Below are positions 25,111-34,870 of a stretch of DNA of 46,085 bases, piece after piece (the first letter of the stretch is position 1; each line of letters opens with the position of its first letter). This DNA comes from Myxococcota bacterium. GTDB lineage: Bacteria > Myxococcota_A > Polyangia > Polyangiales > Houyiibacteriaceae. Position numbers and translations under genes: made by a program. Location: the NCBI GenBank assembly GCA_020629955.1, contig JAHDCI010000017.1:1-46085 (forward strand), read 5' to 3'. The notes beneath the pieces are model-generated. The model had not been told where the DNA came from. It ran no database searches and saw nothing but the letters and a program-made list of their open reading frames with translations.

Positions 25111-26175
25111 ATGAAGATCTCTCGCTCGCTCTCCGCGACGCCTCTGCGTTTGCTTGTCGTATTCCTCCTCACCGCGTGCGGCGACGATGCTCCGCCGCCG
25201 AACGATGCCGCCGCCGACGTTCGCTCGGACACCTCGACAGGTACGGATACGGGTCCATCCTGCGGAACGTCCGCAAGCGAGGTTCCATGCGACTTCGCAC
25301 CCTCCGGAACCTGTCCAGTCGGTCACTACTGCAACGCGGAGATGCTCACGTGCTCACTGGGCTGCATCACGGACGATTCTTGCCCGCCCTCAGACTACTG
25401 CCGGCGAAGCGGTTCCATCGGCGAATGCACCCCGTGCTCCACGTGCGGCGACGGAGAGTGCCAAGCATCGGAGACCGAATCATCCTGTCCTACCGATTGC
25501 GCCGCGCCTCGGTGTGGAGATGGAACGTGCGAGCCCTCAGAAACGCCTGCGACTTGTCCGACAGATTGTCCAAACGTTTCGTGCGGCAATGGGACGTGCG
25601 AGCCATCCGAATCCTCGACAAGCTGTCCCGAGGATTGTCCGGCGGTGCGATGCGGCGACGGAGCATGCGACGCGACGGAGGGACCGGAGAGCTGCCCAGC
25701 AGACTGCGATCGGACTCCCTTTCAGCGATGTGTCGAGACCTGCGAGCAGACTGGAATGTGCGGCATCGATGCCGGGATGGTGTCCTCCTGCCGAGCGACA
25801 TGCGGCGGGAGCCCAGTCGAAGACCAAGAGGCCATTGCGGCGTGCCGAGACGAAAACTGCACCCGAATGGCCAACTGCTTGGGCCTCGAGTGTTTCACCG
25901 ACGCGGAGTGCGCAGCTGGCACATGCGGAAACTCCTTTTGCTGTGGCAACGGTGTATGCACCGATTTGTATGAGTCCGCGGAGACCTGTCCGGCAGATTG
26001 CGCGAGCGACTATCTCGTCGAGTGCCTCGAGGAATGCGATGGCTTTGCGTTCTTTGGGTGCGGGACCGGTTGCTCGGAGGAGTGCCGGGAATCGTCCCCA
26101 GGAAACCGGGAACGATTTATCGAATGCTCAAACCCGGCGGCATGCAACTTCGAAGACTGTCGCTCACTGCTCTAG
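25111..26175 (+). CDS. Cys-rich repeat lipoprotein
   Basis: A 354-residue lipoprotein with a lipobox LLTAC (Cys23) and a disordered Asp/Ala/Thr/Pro linker after it. Four copies of CGxGxC-xxxE-xxxxCPxDC follow at residues 112-130, 135-153, 158-176 and 181-199, a strict 23-residue period. A fifth copy is at 278-297 (CGNGVCTDLYESAETCPADC). A separate set of Cys pairs (CVETCEQTGMCG; CLEECDGFAFFGCG) forms the second half. All cysteines are probably disulfide-bonded on the cell surface. Similar EGF-like or Dickkopf-like Cys repeats are common in Myxococcota surface proteins. The function is unknown. Confidence 0.85.
   Translation: MKISRSLSATPLRLLVVFLLTACGDDAPPPNDAAADVRSDTSTGTDTGPSCGTSASEVPCDFAPSGTCPVGHYCNAEMLTCSLGCITDDSCPPSDYCRRSGSIGECTPCSTCGDGECQASETESSCPTDCAAPRCGDGTCEPSETPATCPTDCPNVSCGNGTCEPSESSTSCPEDCPAVRCGDGACDATEGPESCPADCDRTPFQRCVETCEQTGMCGIDAGMVSSCRATCGGSPVEDQEAIAACRDENCTRMANCLGLECFTDAECAAGTCGNSFCCGNGVCTDLYESAETCPADCASDYLVECLEECDGFAFFGCGTGCSEECRESSPGNRERFIECSNPAACNFEDCRSLL
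25444..25707 (+). repeat. Four 69-base tandem repeat units coding Cys motifs
   Basis: Four units, 69 bases apart, encode the CGxGxC...CPxDC motif of the lipoprotein. The copies vary in sequence, more so at third codon positions, and match best between units two and three. In-frame gain or loss of units is possible. Confidence 0.75.
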
Positions 26176-26559
26176 CTCGCGAGCGCTTTCAAGAATTGGA
26201 CGGAGAGAACATGAGAACGCTTCAGACATGAACCAGCGATGTGGTAGGAGATTGTGAGGAGTTGCTTCCCGGAACAGAACTCCCGGTAATCCACGAGCGA
26301 ACACTGAATAGGCCGGATTCAACGTCGTCCTTCGTCCTATGCTGCTCCTCGCACAAACCCGCCGACGTTCTCGCATCATGCACCGAGTTTCTGACAAGCA
26401 AGTAGGAATTTCTCGCTCGCGATGCGGGGGTGGTTTCGGGACCGGGAGACTGCGCCGTATTCGTTCGTCCGATCTCCCTACCACAGAAGCCGGTTCGAAT
26501 CTGAGTGTTCAAACACACTACCGAATGGCGTCGAGCCGGATTCAGTCGGTTGTCTGAAA
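26176..26559. other. 384-base stretch before the ATPase/winged-helix gene
   Basis: Nothing convincing is seen here. If the next gene used an in-frame ATG at 26422, the last 138 bases would be coding, but the extra residues look non-coding in character (YSFVRSPYHRSRFESECSN). There is no clear promoter, and only a short palindrome AGCTCGCGAGC(T) near 26174. Confidence 0.4.
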
Positions 26560-28905
26560 ATGCTCCATCGGCAAGAGGAGCGCGCGTGGCTGGATCGCGT
26601 TTGCCAAGACCCCGACGTTCGCTGGATTGAAATCTGGGGACCCGCCGGCATGGGAAAAAGCTGGCTTGTCGAAAGGTACTTGCCGTCCGCCGCACGCGTT
26701 AATGCGGCCGACGTGATCGACGCCCGTCCCGCGGTCCAGCCGCCGAGCTGGATCGCGATCGATTTCGATCAAGAACCGATCGATCACAGCGTCGTTCGAG
26801 GATGGATGCAACTGGGCTACCGCGTCATCACGCTCGCGCGAGGGCAATCTCGCGAGTCACCGGACGCATCAAGGCGCATGGTGGGACTCTCGCGCGAAGA
26901 GAGCTTTCATCTATTCGGTCCGCTCGCAGACGACGAACGTGAGATTGTCGGGAGCTGGACAGACGAAGTCGGGGGGCACCCGGGCGCAATGCTTTCGATT
27001 CGTGCGGAGGTGCATGCGCTGGGCGTGAAAGCGGCTGAGGACGTGATCCGTGGACGTGGTCTCACTCATTTCCTCGGCCCCGACCTCTTGATGCGACTGT
27101 TTGAAACGCTCTGGGAGCAACTTGACGCGGAACCGATGAACGTGGCCATTGCGCTCTATCCCTTCCCATCGGGTCTGACCTGGGATGAGCTCAAAGGGCT
27201 CCTGAGCGCCCCGCAGATGTCGGAGCTGACCTCTCTGTTGCGGGCGGGGGTGCTTGAGCGTTGTGCCCCGCCCAGAAATGCTCGTTATCGCGTTCTTCCG
27301 CTGTTGAGGGTCGCGATTCCCTTTCTAATTCGCGAGGAGGCTCGGCAACGCGCCATCGAACGCGGCCAGCGCCTGGTCGAATCGCAACTCCGAGATTGGT
27401 GGCTCGAGCCTCCGTTTTGTCCTCAGCAAGACTCCGTCATCGTGCATCGCGATACCCTGGAGACCATCGCTACGCAGCACTTCGACTCAGTAGACCCAAC
27501 GTTGCAGGTCAGCGCGATCATGGCGGAGCTTGCGCTCGACACGCTCGTTCGCGCAGCCAAAGGTCGCGGACGCCTTTTGCGCTTGGCTTCTTCCGCCGAT
27601 CTTCACTCCGCGGTCAGCCCTGCGGAAAAAAGCCTCCTCCAAGCGTTCGTGTACCGAATCTCGGCGAACCTCGATCCAGGAGAGGAGCCAAGCGGAACGA
27701 AACAGCAAGCTGAAACTCGTTCGGAAGCGCATCGGGTCGACGATAGCGAACGACATGCACGTTTCCGTCTCCTGCTTCATCGGTGTCATCTGCAGGTCGA
27801 AGCGATGGAGCGAGAAGATGCGGAGCGCACGCTCGCTGAGCTTCGAGAGCTGCTCCCTCTCGTGGGGGCTCGCCCGCATCAAACCGGAGTCTACAAAGCT
27901 CTCGAGGCTCTCGCTCGGCGAGGGATCGAGCACGGCCAATGGGTCCTGTCTCGGCTGGAGGAAGCGATTCGAATCACGCGCCGCAGCCCAAGTTTTCAAC
28001 CGCAGACGCTTGGATGGCTTCTGAGCCGCGCAGCCGAGGTCGCGCTTGATTCCGACCTTCTCGATCGGGCGAGGACGGCCGCCGACGAGGCGATGACGCA
28101 TCTTTCCTCGGAGCATACGGTACACCTCTACGCTCTCTCCATTCGACTGCTCGCAGACATCCTACTCGGAGCGCCCCCGGCTGGGCTCGAAACCCTGGAG
28201 CAAGCGGCGGAGTCGGACTGGGTACCGCGAGCTTACCTGGCCATCGTGGAGACCGTGATGGCCTACAAAGAGAGGGACTGGTCTCGCGTCGTTTCTGGCC
28301 TCGAAGGGGCGCTCGCAGGAGACCAAGCGAAAGAGCAAGCAACGGGCGAGACGATGCGATTGCTCCTTGGCCTGACCCTTATCGCGGAAGGCTCGAGAGA
28401 ACTGGCAACGCCGTATCTCCAGGACGAGCCCTCCGATCCCGTTTTGGCAGAGGGCTATCTACTTGGGCAGAAGCTCTTGCGCGGGGAGCTCGATTTTAGG
28501 CAGAGCGAGATTTCGCTGACCGCTCCATCGAACCCGACAAGTCTTTCGTTCCAGGCCGTACTTCTCCGATCCGGATACCAAGCGCTTAGCGGCCAACAAA
28601 GGGTTCGAATCCGTCTTGGCCCCGACGCCGCATGGGCCGAACTTCCTTCGGGAAGAGTCTCGCTGACGCGGCGTCCCCTCGCGCGCCGACTCCTTCTGGG
28701 CCTACTAGAAGGCCCAGAAGACGGCCTCACGACCGACCAGCTTTTTGAGGTTGGATGGCCGGATGAGCAGATCTCGCATGAGAGCGCGCGAAATCGAGTG
28801 CGTGTCGCGCTGAGCCGGATGAGAGCCCTGGGCTTTCTCCTCGAGCGCGTCGACGGGAAGGTTCGGTTCGTTGAAGAGGTACGCTTTGACCGAACCGACT
28901 ATTGA
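26560..28905 (+). CDS. P-loop ATPase with C-terminal winged-helix (SARP-like) domain
   Basis: A 781-residue cytosolic protein. The N terminus MLHRQEERAWLDRVC and the Walker A GPAGMGKS (residues 27-34) resemble NB-ARC/STAND-type or MalT-like ATPases; a Walker B-like WIAIDFD follows. The middle (about 200-650) is a long helical region with TPR-like units. The C terminus (about 680-781) is a winged helix of the transcriptional-activator type: LTRRPLARRLLLGLLEG, LTTDQLFEVGWPDE, ARNRVRVALSRMRALGFL. Most SARP or LAL regulators have this helix at one end; ATPase first and winged helix last fits a signal-gated activator. It stands alone, with no adjacent target. Confidence 0.82.
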   Translation: MLHRQEERAWLDRVCQDPDVRWIEIWGPAGMGKSWLVERYLPSAARVNAADVIDARPAVQPPSWIAIDFDQEPIDHSVVRGWMQLGYRVITLARGQSRESPDASRRMVGLSREESFHLFGPLADDEREIVGSWTDEVGGHPGAMLSIRAEVHALGVKAAEDVIRGRGLTHFLGPDLLMRLFETLWEQLDAEPMNVAIALYPFPSGLTWDELKGLLSAPQMSELTSLLRAGVLERCAPPRNARYRVLPLLRVAIPFLIREEARQRAIERGQRLVESQLRDWWLEPPFCPQQDSVIVHRDTLETIATQHFDSVDPTLQVSAIMAELALDTLVRAAKGRGRLLRLASSADLHSAVSPAEKSLLQAFVYRISANLDPGEEPSGTKQQAETRSEAHRVDDSERHARFRLLLHRCHLQVEAMEREDAERTLAELRELLPLVGARPHQTGVYKALEALARRGIEHGQWVLSRLEEAIRITRRSPSFQPQTLGWLLSRAAEVALDSDLLDRARTAADEAMTHLSSEHTVHLYALSIRLLADILLGAPPAGLETLEQAAESDWVPRAYLAIVETVMAYKERDWSRVVSGLEGALAGDQAKEQATGETMRLLLGLTLIAEGSRELATPYLQDEPSDPVLAEGYLLGQKLLRGELDFRQSEISLTAPSNPTSLSFQAVLLRSGYQALSGQQRVRIRLGPDAAWAELPSGRVSLTRRPLARRLLLGLLEGPEDGLTTDQLFEVGWPDEQISHESARNRVRVALSRMRALGFLLERVDGKVRFVEEVRFDRTDY

Positions 28906-29001
28906 TAGGTCGGTTCCGCGGAAATCGTACGAAGCTGCGGACATCTTTCTTTCGCGGCGCGCCACGTGCCCTGCTGACCTATCCACGCTAAACCAGCGGC
29001 C

Positions 29002-29859
29002 ATGAGCGTATCGGAACTCTCGGGCAAACACGTTGGCTTCATTGGTTGTGGAAATATGGGCTCTTGCATCCTCCGAGGGATGCTCGCAGCCGGCTTTCCC
29101 AAAGATAGCGCTCACGTCGGGGAGGCTTCCTCCGCGTTGCGCGAATCCATCGCGGCAGAATTCGGCGTGCGCGTTACAGAGAACAACGCCGCGGTCGCGA
29201 AGGATTCCGATGTACTCATCCTCGCCATCAAGCCGCAAGTCTTCGCCGAGGTGCTCCCGGCCATCGCCGACGTTCGAAAAGCCAATGGCCTCATCATCAG
29301 CGTCGCCGCTGGCGTCTCCTGCGGCGCACTCGAGGAAGCCTTCCCTGGCGCCCGCGTCGTGCGCTGCATGCCGAACACCCCTGCGCTCCTCGGCGCCGGA
29401 GCGAGCGCCGTCGCCAAAGGAACGTACGCGTCGGATGAGGACATTCGGGTCGCCAAAGCAATTTTTGATCTCGTAGGCATCACCGAAGTGGTGAAGGAAA
29501 ACCTGCTCGAAGCGGTGACGGGAGTGAGCGGCTCAGGCCCGGCGTACTACTTCATGATCGCGGAAGCGTTCGCGGATGCGGGCGTGAAAGCCGGCCTCCC
29601 GAGAAAGACCGCGCGAATGCTCGCGGCGCAAACGATGCTTGGGGCCGCCCAGATGATCCTCGAAACAGGCGAGCATCCGCATGAACTAAAAGACCGAGTG
29701 TGCTCTCCGGGCGGGACGACAATCGCGGGCGTGTACGCGCTGATGAAGGGCGGCATGCACACGGCAATGGTCGATGCTGCAGAGGCCTCCATGAACACCG
29801 CGACGACGCTGGGACAGGCGATCGATACTCAGTTGCGTGATGCGCTCAAAGCCAAGTAA
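29002..29859 (+). CDS. proC: Pyrroline-5-carboxylate reductase
   Basis: The last step of proline synthesis: it reduces pyrroline-5-carboxylate with NAD(P)H. The 285-residue protein has [17 protein letters not shown] (nucleotide-binding), the VILAIKPQ-type block, [17 protein letters not shown], and the family signature [25 protein letters not shown] with a C-terminal [12 protein letters not shown] at 29002. A threonine aldolase gene begins 10 bases after its stop and is likely cotranscribed. Confidence 0.97.
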   Translation: MSVSELSGKHVGFIGCGNMGSCILRGMLAAGFPKDSAHVGEASSALRESIAAEFGVRVTENNAAVAKDSDVLILAIKPQVFAEVLPAIADVRKANGLIISVAAGVSCGALEEAFPGARVVRCMPNTPALLGAGASAVAKGTYASDEDIRVAKAIFDLVGITEVVKENLLEAVTGVSGSGPAYYFMIAEAFADAGVKAGLPRKTARMLAAQTMLGAAQMILETGEHPHELKDRVCSPGGTTIAGVYALMKGGMHTAMVDAAEASMNTATTLGQAIDTQLRDALKAK

Positions 29860-29869
29860 GCCCCAGACC

Positions 29870-30895
29870 ATGCACGACCTTCGAAGCGATACCTTTACGA
29901 AGCCGAGCCCAGCGATGCGCGAGGCGATGGCAAACGCGCCAGTCGGTGACGATGTCTACGGCGAAGACCCCACCATCAACGAGCTCGAAGAGCGGGTGGC
30001 CGCACTACTCGGAAAAGAGTCCGCGCTCTACGTCCCGGCGGGGACGATGGCCAATCAGATCGGCCTCGCCCTTCAAACCCGTCCTGGAGACGAGGTCCTG
30101 ACCGGCGTCGGCTCGCATATCTCTCTCTACGAATCCGGGGGGCCTGGCGCGAATAGCGGCATTCTTATCCGCGAAGTTCCGGGAGATGGGCGCTTCACGC
30201 TCGACGCCTTCGAAGCCGCAGTAAGGCCCGATGCGTTCTACCGCCCTCGCCTCTCGCTGGTCGAGTTTGAGAATACCCACAATCAGGGCGGCGGATTGGT
30301 GTGGGACCTGGAGGAACAGAAGGCCATCGCCGAACGGGCGCGAGAACTCGGCTTCGGAACTCACCTCGACGGCGCGCGTCTGTGGAACGCGGCGATCCAA
30401 AGTGGGCACTCTCTTGCGGCACTCGCCAGCGTCGCGGAAACGGTCAGCGTGTGCTTTTCGAAAGGCCTAGGCGCTCCCGTCGGATCGTGCGTCGCATTTC
30501 CCCAGGCGATGCGTCAGGATGCGCTGCGAATCCGGCACCGGCTCGGAGGAGCGATGCGTCAGGGCGGCATCATCGCAGCAGGAGCGCTCTTCGCGGTCAC
30601 GCACCACCTTTCAGACCTTGAGGTCGATCATCAGCGCGCGCAGGAGCTTGGAGAAAAGCTCACAGAGCTAGGCTTTGGAGTCATTCCTCCGCAGACCAAC
30701 ATCATTGCGTTCGATCTTCCTGCACCACTCGCGATGGATGGCGCGGCATTTTGCGATGTCATGAAGACGCACAATATCTTGCTCGCGCCGATCGCGGCTC
30801 GCCGGATTCGTGCAGTCTTCCACCGAGACCTCACCACCGATGCCGTGCAAGCGACCGTCGATGCCGCAGCCAAGGTGATCCAAGGCGCCGAGTAG
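29870..30895 (+). CDS. ltaE: Low-specificity threonine aldolase
   Basis: A PLP enzyme that splits threonine or allo-threonine to glycine and acetaldehyde. The 341-residue length is typical. Seen: [20 protein letters not shown] at the start, [26 protein letters not shown], the substrate-domain [12 protein letters not shown], and the PLP lysine in [12 protein letters not shown]. The ATG at 29870 matches the family start, and the upstream frame at 29837 lies inside proC. Close spacing with proC suggests a small amino-acid operon. Confidence 0.95.
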   Translation: MHDLRSDTFTKPSPAMREAMANAPVGDDVYGEDPTINELEERVAALLGKESALYVPAGTMANQIGLALQTRPGDEVLTGVGSHISLYESGGPGANSGILIREVPGDGRFTLDAFEAAVRPDAFYRPRLSLVEFENTHNQGGGLVWDLEEQKAIAERARELGFGTHLDGARLWNAAIQSGHSLAALASVAETVSVCFSKGLGAPVGSCVAFPQAMRQDALRIRHRLGGAMRQGGIIAAGALFAVTHHLSDLEVDHQRAQELGEKLTELGFGVIPPQTNIIAFDLPAPLAMDGAAFCDVMKTHNILLAPIAARRIRAVFHRDLTTDAVQATVDAAAKVIQGAE

Positions 30896-31015
30896 CGCTT
30901 CTGAATCTCGCTTCGCGATCCGACGCATTTCCGCACGCCAACATCCGGCGAATCGGAATCCGCCTGTTTCCCCAGACTGCGAGCGCTTGGATGACGCTCT
31001 CCCCACCTCGGGGAG

Positions 31016-33688
31016 ATGATTCTGTTGTACAACATTAAAAGGTTGTCCCGTTTCGTTCCCTTTCAAGTACGTCCCGCGTGCGTCGCCGCGTTCGCGTTCG
31101 CGCTCGTCCACTGCGCAAACCTTGCCCACGCTCAGGACGCGGCGTTGCGGGTTGAGTCGGTCGAAGTGCGTGCGAGCTTCTCGGACGCCGGAAATCGAAT
31201 CCACGGCCACGCTCGATACGTCGTTCACTCGGAAGGCGGAAGCGCGCGCGCGTGGGTGTATAGCGCGCGACTAAGCCATGCGCCGAGCGCGATGGACGAG
31301 CAAAGCGCGCGCTGGATTTTTCCGCAGGAGCTCGACCTTGAGGATACCGAAAGCCAGATCCGGATCGACGGTCGCGAAATCGATTTCTCCGCGGAGGAGC
31401 AAACGGCAGGCGAGCCGGGGGGGATCGACACCCGAGGAAGAGACCTACGTTTTGAGGTTCCTGCAGGGCGCCGCATCATCGCGATTGAGTTCGAATACGA
31501 CTTGCCTCAACGTTACGGGCGCCTCGGCTGCGTCGGTCTCGTGTGCAGCGCACAGGCCCCCTGGTACCCGCTCCTTCTCAGCCCCGGCGGCGCGCCGATT
31601 CAAGCCGCAAGCGAACATGACGTTCGCGTCCACTACGAAGGCGAACGCCGACTGACATCGCTCCGCCCTTCCCGTGAGTTCGTCGGCTTCAGCCTCTCTC
31701 CCGAGTGGTTTCGCTATCCGATCCACACCTCTCGGCTCGACGTTGTGGTGTGGTCACCGGAGCCGCTGTACGAGCGCCCCGGAGCAGAGGTCCCGGCCAT
31801 CCTCGGGCTTCGAGACCTCGCAGCGTCTGACGTCCTCGGGCAGATCGCACAGGTGGTGGAGCACGCGGGTGCGACGCTTCACGCGGCGGACATCGCGCCG
31901 CGTCGAGCCCCGCTTCGGATCATCATGGGCACCTCCCGAACAGAACTCGCGGGGAATGCGCCAGGTGCAGTCTTGCTGAGTGACCGCGCCTTTGAGGTTT
32001 CTCCCCTCGATGACGTTCAGGCATTTCACCAGCGAGCGCTTCTTCGCGCCGTTTTCCGAGACCGAATCCCGCGATTTCGCGAACCCACAGAAGACGCCGG
32101 ATGGGCTCGTGACCTGCGCGCCGTCCTCCTCACAGACCTCGATGGGATCCGTCGCGAAGGCGGGGTTCGCAGCGCGCAAGAACTCTTGGGCTGGGCGGCA
32201 TTCCACCCCGCGATCGACCAGCTCCTCTACGCTCCACAGGTCGCTTTCGTCGATGTCTTTTTCGGTGGTGTCTCCGAACCCGATCCGTATCAAGACTCCC
32301 CCGATCGTGCGCGGATCCCCATCGCGAGCGGACGAAGAATCCTCGAGGGCGTCCGCGATCTGCTGAGCGAAGAAGAGATGGAAGCGTGGTCGCGAAGGCT
32401 GCTCCATGCGAACGCACCCGCGCGCGCTTCTCTGCGAGCGGTTTCTCCGGAAATCGCCGGCCGTCTTGACGCCATCCTCACCGGCCCGCTTCGCTCGCTA
32501 AACTATCGTCTCGGGGAGGTTGAGACCCGCCGAGATGGCGATGGCTACGTCCATCGAGTGCATCTTCATCGCGATGGAGACGACGCCCACGAGCCCGTTG
32601 AAGTCCGCATTCGCGCCGGGGAAGATGAGCTTATTGAAACCTGGGATTCCTCCGGAGCCGAAGGGGTCGTCGAATTTCAGACCTCATCGCCGATCGATGA
32701 AATCCAAGTCGACCCGCGCCGTCGTCGAGTTCAAAGCGCGCGCGCCGCAAATGGTCATCCGTACCGGGACGATACTGACAGTCTTCCTTGGCGCCCGCCG
32801 CTTTTGCAATCCTTGAACCTCTCGACTTCACCGGTAGAGGGAGCGTTCCTAGGCTTCATCGACTTTGCGCTCGCTCGCCGCTACGACCTCGAAAACCGGG
32901 TCGCGTTTCAGCTCTACACCGGTCCTCGCGCAACAGGCGGAATTATCCGGTACACGCGCGGAGTCGGCCCCAAACGTGACAACAACAACCGCGTTGGAGC
33001 GGTTTCGACCGGGCTGATCTTCGACCGCCTACGGGCCGACTTTTCCGAAGACGATATCGGCGGATGGCGAACCCGTCTCTTCCTCGCCGGCACGTACAAT
33101 ACGCAGCGCTATTTCCTTGATCCGCGAGGAGGATTTCTGCTCCGAGGCTCTCTCGATGCGGGCGTGAATCGCCGCGACGACGGTCGTACAACCTTCACTC
33201 TCACCCCCGTCCTGCATGCCTCTCTGAACGTTCGCACGGGTTTGCGGGGTGCGCTTGTCCTCGTGGCCGACCTCTCATACGCGTTCGGCGACCCACTCGT
33301 CTCTGAACTGCCCGGATTGGGTGGACGCTCTCGCCTTCGGGCATATCCGAACAACGCGTTTCTCGGCCGCGGACGCGGGTTTGTCGTCGCGGAGCAGCGG
33401 TTTACACCGAGCGCTTTTTCCAATCTTTCGATCAACCTCTTCAACACCGTGTGGATTCGCGAGATTCAGCTCGCAGTCTTCGCCGGCGCGGGGCTGAGCG
33501 TTCAACCACTCAATCGCGACGTCGACTTCGCAGGGGCTGCAGAGGTCGGTGGAGGCATTCGGATCCACTTCGAATACGGGGGCATTCAGCCCGCGGTGAT
33601 CTCACTCGATTGGGGCGTACCACTCGTTCGGCAAGACGAGCAGCTCCCGCGCGTATCCTTCGTGCTCTCGTTTGATCAGTATATCTAA
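31016..33688 (+). CDS. Outer-membrane beta-barrel protein with M1-peptidase-like periplasmic part
   Basis: An 890-residue exported protein, signal peptide to about residue 40 (cut after AHA). The large first part shows the beta-rich N-terminal style of M1 aminopeptidases (IHGHARYVV; PWYPLLLSPGG; VRVHYEG). It then has a helical stretch with HQRALLRAVF where HExxH would stand, so it is not expected to be an active zinc peptidase. It ends with a C-terminal immunoglobulin-like piece (EPVEVRIRAG). The last about 300 residues are a beta barrel, with alternating strands, the BamA-like GGRSRLRAYPNNAFLGRG, and a C-terminal FVLSFDQYI. M1 homology is inferred from pattern. A TTG at 31025 is an alternative start better spaced from GGGGAG. 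Role unknown. Confidence 0.78.
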   Translation: MILLYNIKRLSRFVPFQVRPACVAAFAFALVHCANLAHAQDAALRVESVEVRASFSDAGNRIHGHARYVVHSEGGSARAWVYSARLSHAPSAMDEQSARWIFPQELDLEDTESQIRIDGREIDFSAEEQTAGEPGGIDTRGRDLRFEVPAGRRIIAIEFEYDLPQRYGRLGCVGLVCSAQAPWYPLLLSPGGAPIQAASEHDVRVHYEGERRLTSLRPSREFVGFSLSPEWFRYPIHTSRLDVVVWSPEPLYERPGAEVPAILGLRDLAASDVLGQIAQVVEHAGATLHAADIAPRRAPLRIIMGTSRTELAGNAPGAVLLSDRAFEVSPLDDVQAFHQRALLRAVFRDRIPRFREPTEDAGWARDLRAVLLTDLDGIRREGGVRSAQELLGWAAFHPAIDQLLYAPQVAFVDVFFGGVSEPDPYQDSPDRARIPIASGRRILEGVRDLLSEEEMEAWSRRLLHANAPARASLRAVSPEIAGRLDAILTGPLRSLNYRLGEVETRRDGDGYVHRVHLHRDGDDAHEPVEVRIRAGEDELIETWDSSGAEGVVEFQTSSPIDEIQVDPRRRRVQSARAANGHPYRDDTDSLPWRPPLLQSLNLSTSPVEGAFLGFIDFALARRYDLENRVAFQLYTGPRATGGIIRYTRGVGPKRDNNNRVGAVSTGLIFDRLRADFSEDDIGGWRTRLFLAGTYNTQRYFLDPRGGFLLRGSLDAGVNRRDDGRTTFTLTPVLHASLNVRTGLRGALVLVADLSYAFGDPLVSELPGLGGRSRLRAYPNNAFLGRGRGFVVAEQRFTPSAFSNLSINLFNTVWIREIQLAVFAGAGLSVQPLNRDVDFAGAAEVGGGIRIHFEYGGIQPAVISLDWGVPLVRQDEQLPRVSFVLSFDQYI

Positions 33689-33735
33689 GCGTCTTTGTGG
33701 CAGACAAAACGAAAAGATGACCGTATCTTTTCAGG

Positions 33736-34245
33736 GTGTCGGCCAAAACGTATCGAACCCCCGCATCGAGTGCGTTCGAAACGACGATTCCGCAGCGACG
33801 CGATGTTCTCATGATCCTGCGAGCACTCGGCCTCACGGCGCTGATCATTGGCATAAAGGTATACGAGGACATCTTTCCGGCCCCGGTGCTATTTCTGACG
33901 GTGCCCGCGAGCATCGGGATTTCGTACGTCGCTCTCGTTCGCGCGGCGAACCGAGTCACGATACGAATCGATGGCGGATGTCTCACCTCGGTTGTCGGGC
34001 CACTATGGAACCCATTTGAGCGACCGGTGGAACTCGACACTCAGATCATCGTTGACGTGGAGGTCGAGAAGTACGGCGAGTACCGAAACCCACTGCAACT
34101 CTACCGATGTATCGCCAAAACCGCGGACGAGTCCATCACGATTGCTTCCAGGTTGAGTGCCCCGAACTCGAATACGTTGCAGGAGGAGCTTCGCGAGCGT
34201 CTTGCGCTGCCCCGATCGGAACCCCAATCGAGCGACCCGCGCTAA
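33736..34245 (+). CDS. Membrane protein, first of a tandem paralogous pair
   Basis: A 169-residue protein with two hydrophobic segments (about residues 26-42 and 47-68) and a soluble C-terminal half. That half resembles the next gene: both have an NRV/NRT-x-(V/I)RI block, GPLW, ...(Y/Y)-x-NPL-x-x-Y-x-CIA, and a terminal RERLALP/SRRLARK region. This points to a duplication. The start is GTG at 33736. The soluble half has the length and beta-sheet pattern of a PH-like fold; that is only a suggestion. No family is recognised. Confidence 0.7.
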   Translation: MSAKTYRTPASSAFETTIPQRRDVLMILRALGLTALIIGIKVYEDIFPAPVLFLTVPASIGISYVALVRAANRVTIRIDGGCLTSVVGPLWNPFERPVELDTQIIVDVEVEKYGEYRNPLQLYRCIAKTADESITIASRLSAPNSNTLQEELRERLALPRSEPQSSDPR

Positions 34246-34297
34246 CGGCTGAGCGAAGCCGAGCGCGATCCGCGTCCCTGTGATTAGAGTGAGAGCG

Positions 34298-34798
34298 ATG
34301 GAACGCGGCTACAGGCACACCGGCGCGGAGGTCTTCAGCTCGGAGATTTACTGGCGAACCGATTGGCCCATGATCATCTACGCCGGGCTGATGAGTGTGC
34401 CCATGGTGACCTTACCTTTCGTGATGGCACCCGGAGTGGACAATGGGGAACTAGTGCTGCTTGCGCTCATGGTTCTGGTCAATCTCGGCGCCTGGTACGC
34501 GGCGATACGCAGCATGGTCAATCGGACGTCCGTGCGCATCGAATCGGGCCGCTTGCTTTCATCCTCAGGCCCGCTGTGGGGTGGCCACCGGAGAGTCGAG
34601 CTTGAGCTCGAGCTGGTGGAAAGCTTCGAAGTGGTCAAGGAGTACCGGCACAAGAATCCTTTGAGTTTCTATCAGTGCATCGCTGTTACGAATGAAAAAC
34701 GTATCGTCGTTGGACGATGCTTTGCGGAGGACGATGCGACAATTCTTCGCGACAAGCTCTCTCGTCGGCTGGCCCGCAAGGCTGACGTTTCCGCATAA
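34298..34798 (+). CDS. Membrane protein, second of a tandem paralogous pair
   Basis: A 166-residue protein with two membrane segments (about residues 25-47 and 52-69) and a soluble half paralogous to the upstream gene. ATG at 34298 is used (an in-frame GTG at 34280 would add six residues). The shared core VRIESGRLLSSSGPLWG...VVKEYRHKNPLSFYQCIAVT is clearest. It ends next to a strong bidirectional terminator. Function unknown. Confidence 0.7.
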   Translation: MERGYRHTGAEVFSSEIYWRTDWPMIIYAGLMSVPMVTLPFVMAPGVDNGELVLLALMVLVNLGAWYAAIRSMVNRTSVRIESGRLLSSSGPLWGGHRRVELELELVESFEVVKEYRHKNPLSFYQCIAVTNEKRIVVGRCFAEDDATILRDKLSRRLARKADVSA

Positions 34799-34829
34799 AA
34801 AAACGGCCACCCCCATGGTGGCCGTTTTT
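34799..34829. terminator. Bidirectional rho-independent terminator
   Basis: A 13-bp stem (AAAAACGGCCACC class, loop CCCAT, with GGTGGCCGTTTTT) with A-runs on one side and T-runs on the other lies between convergent genes ending at 34798 and 34871. Confidence 0.93.
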
Positions 34830-34870
34830 CGTGGCGCGATGCCACTTTGATTTCACATATTGGTCCTTCG

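Noticed and set aside
25444-25707. CRISPR-like tandem repeat
   Set aside because: The units are coding, contiguous and 69 bases long with no spacers; they encode Cys motifs in one frame.
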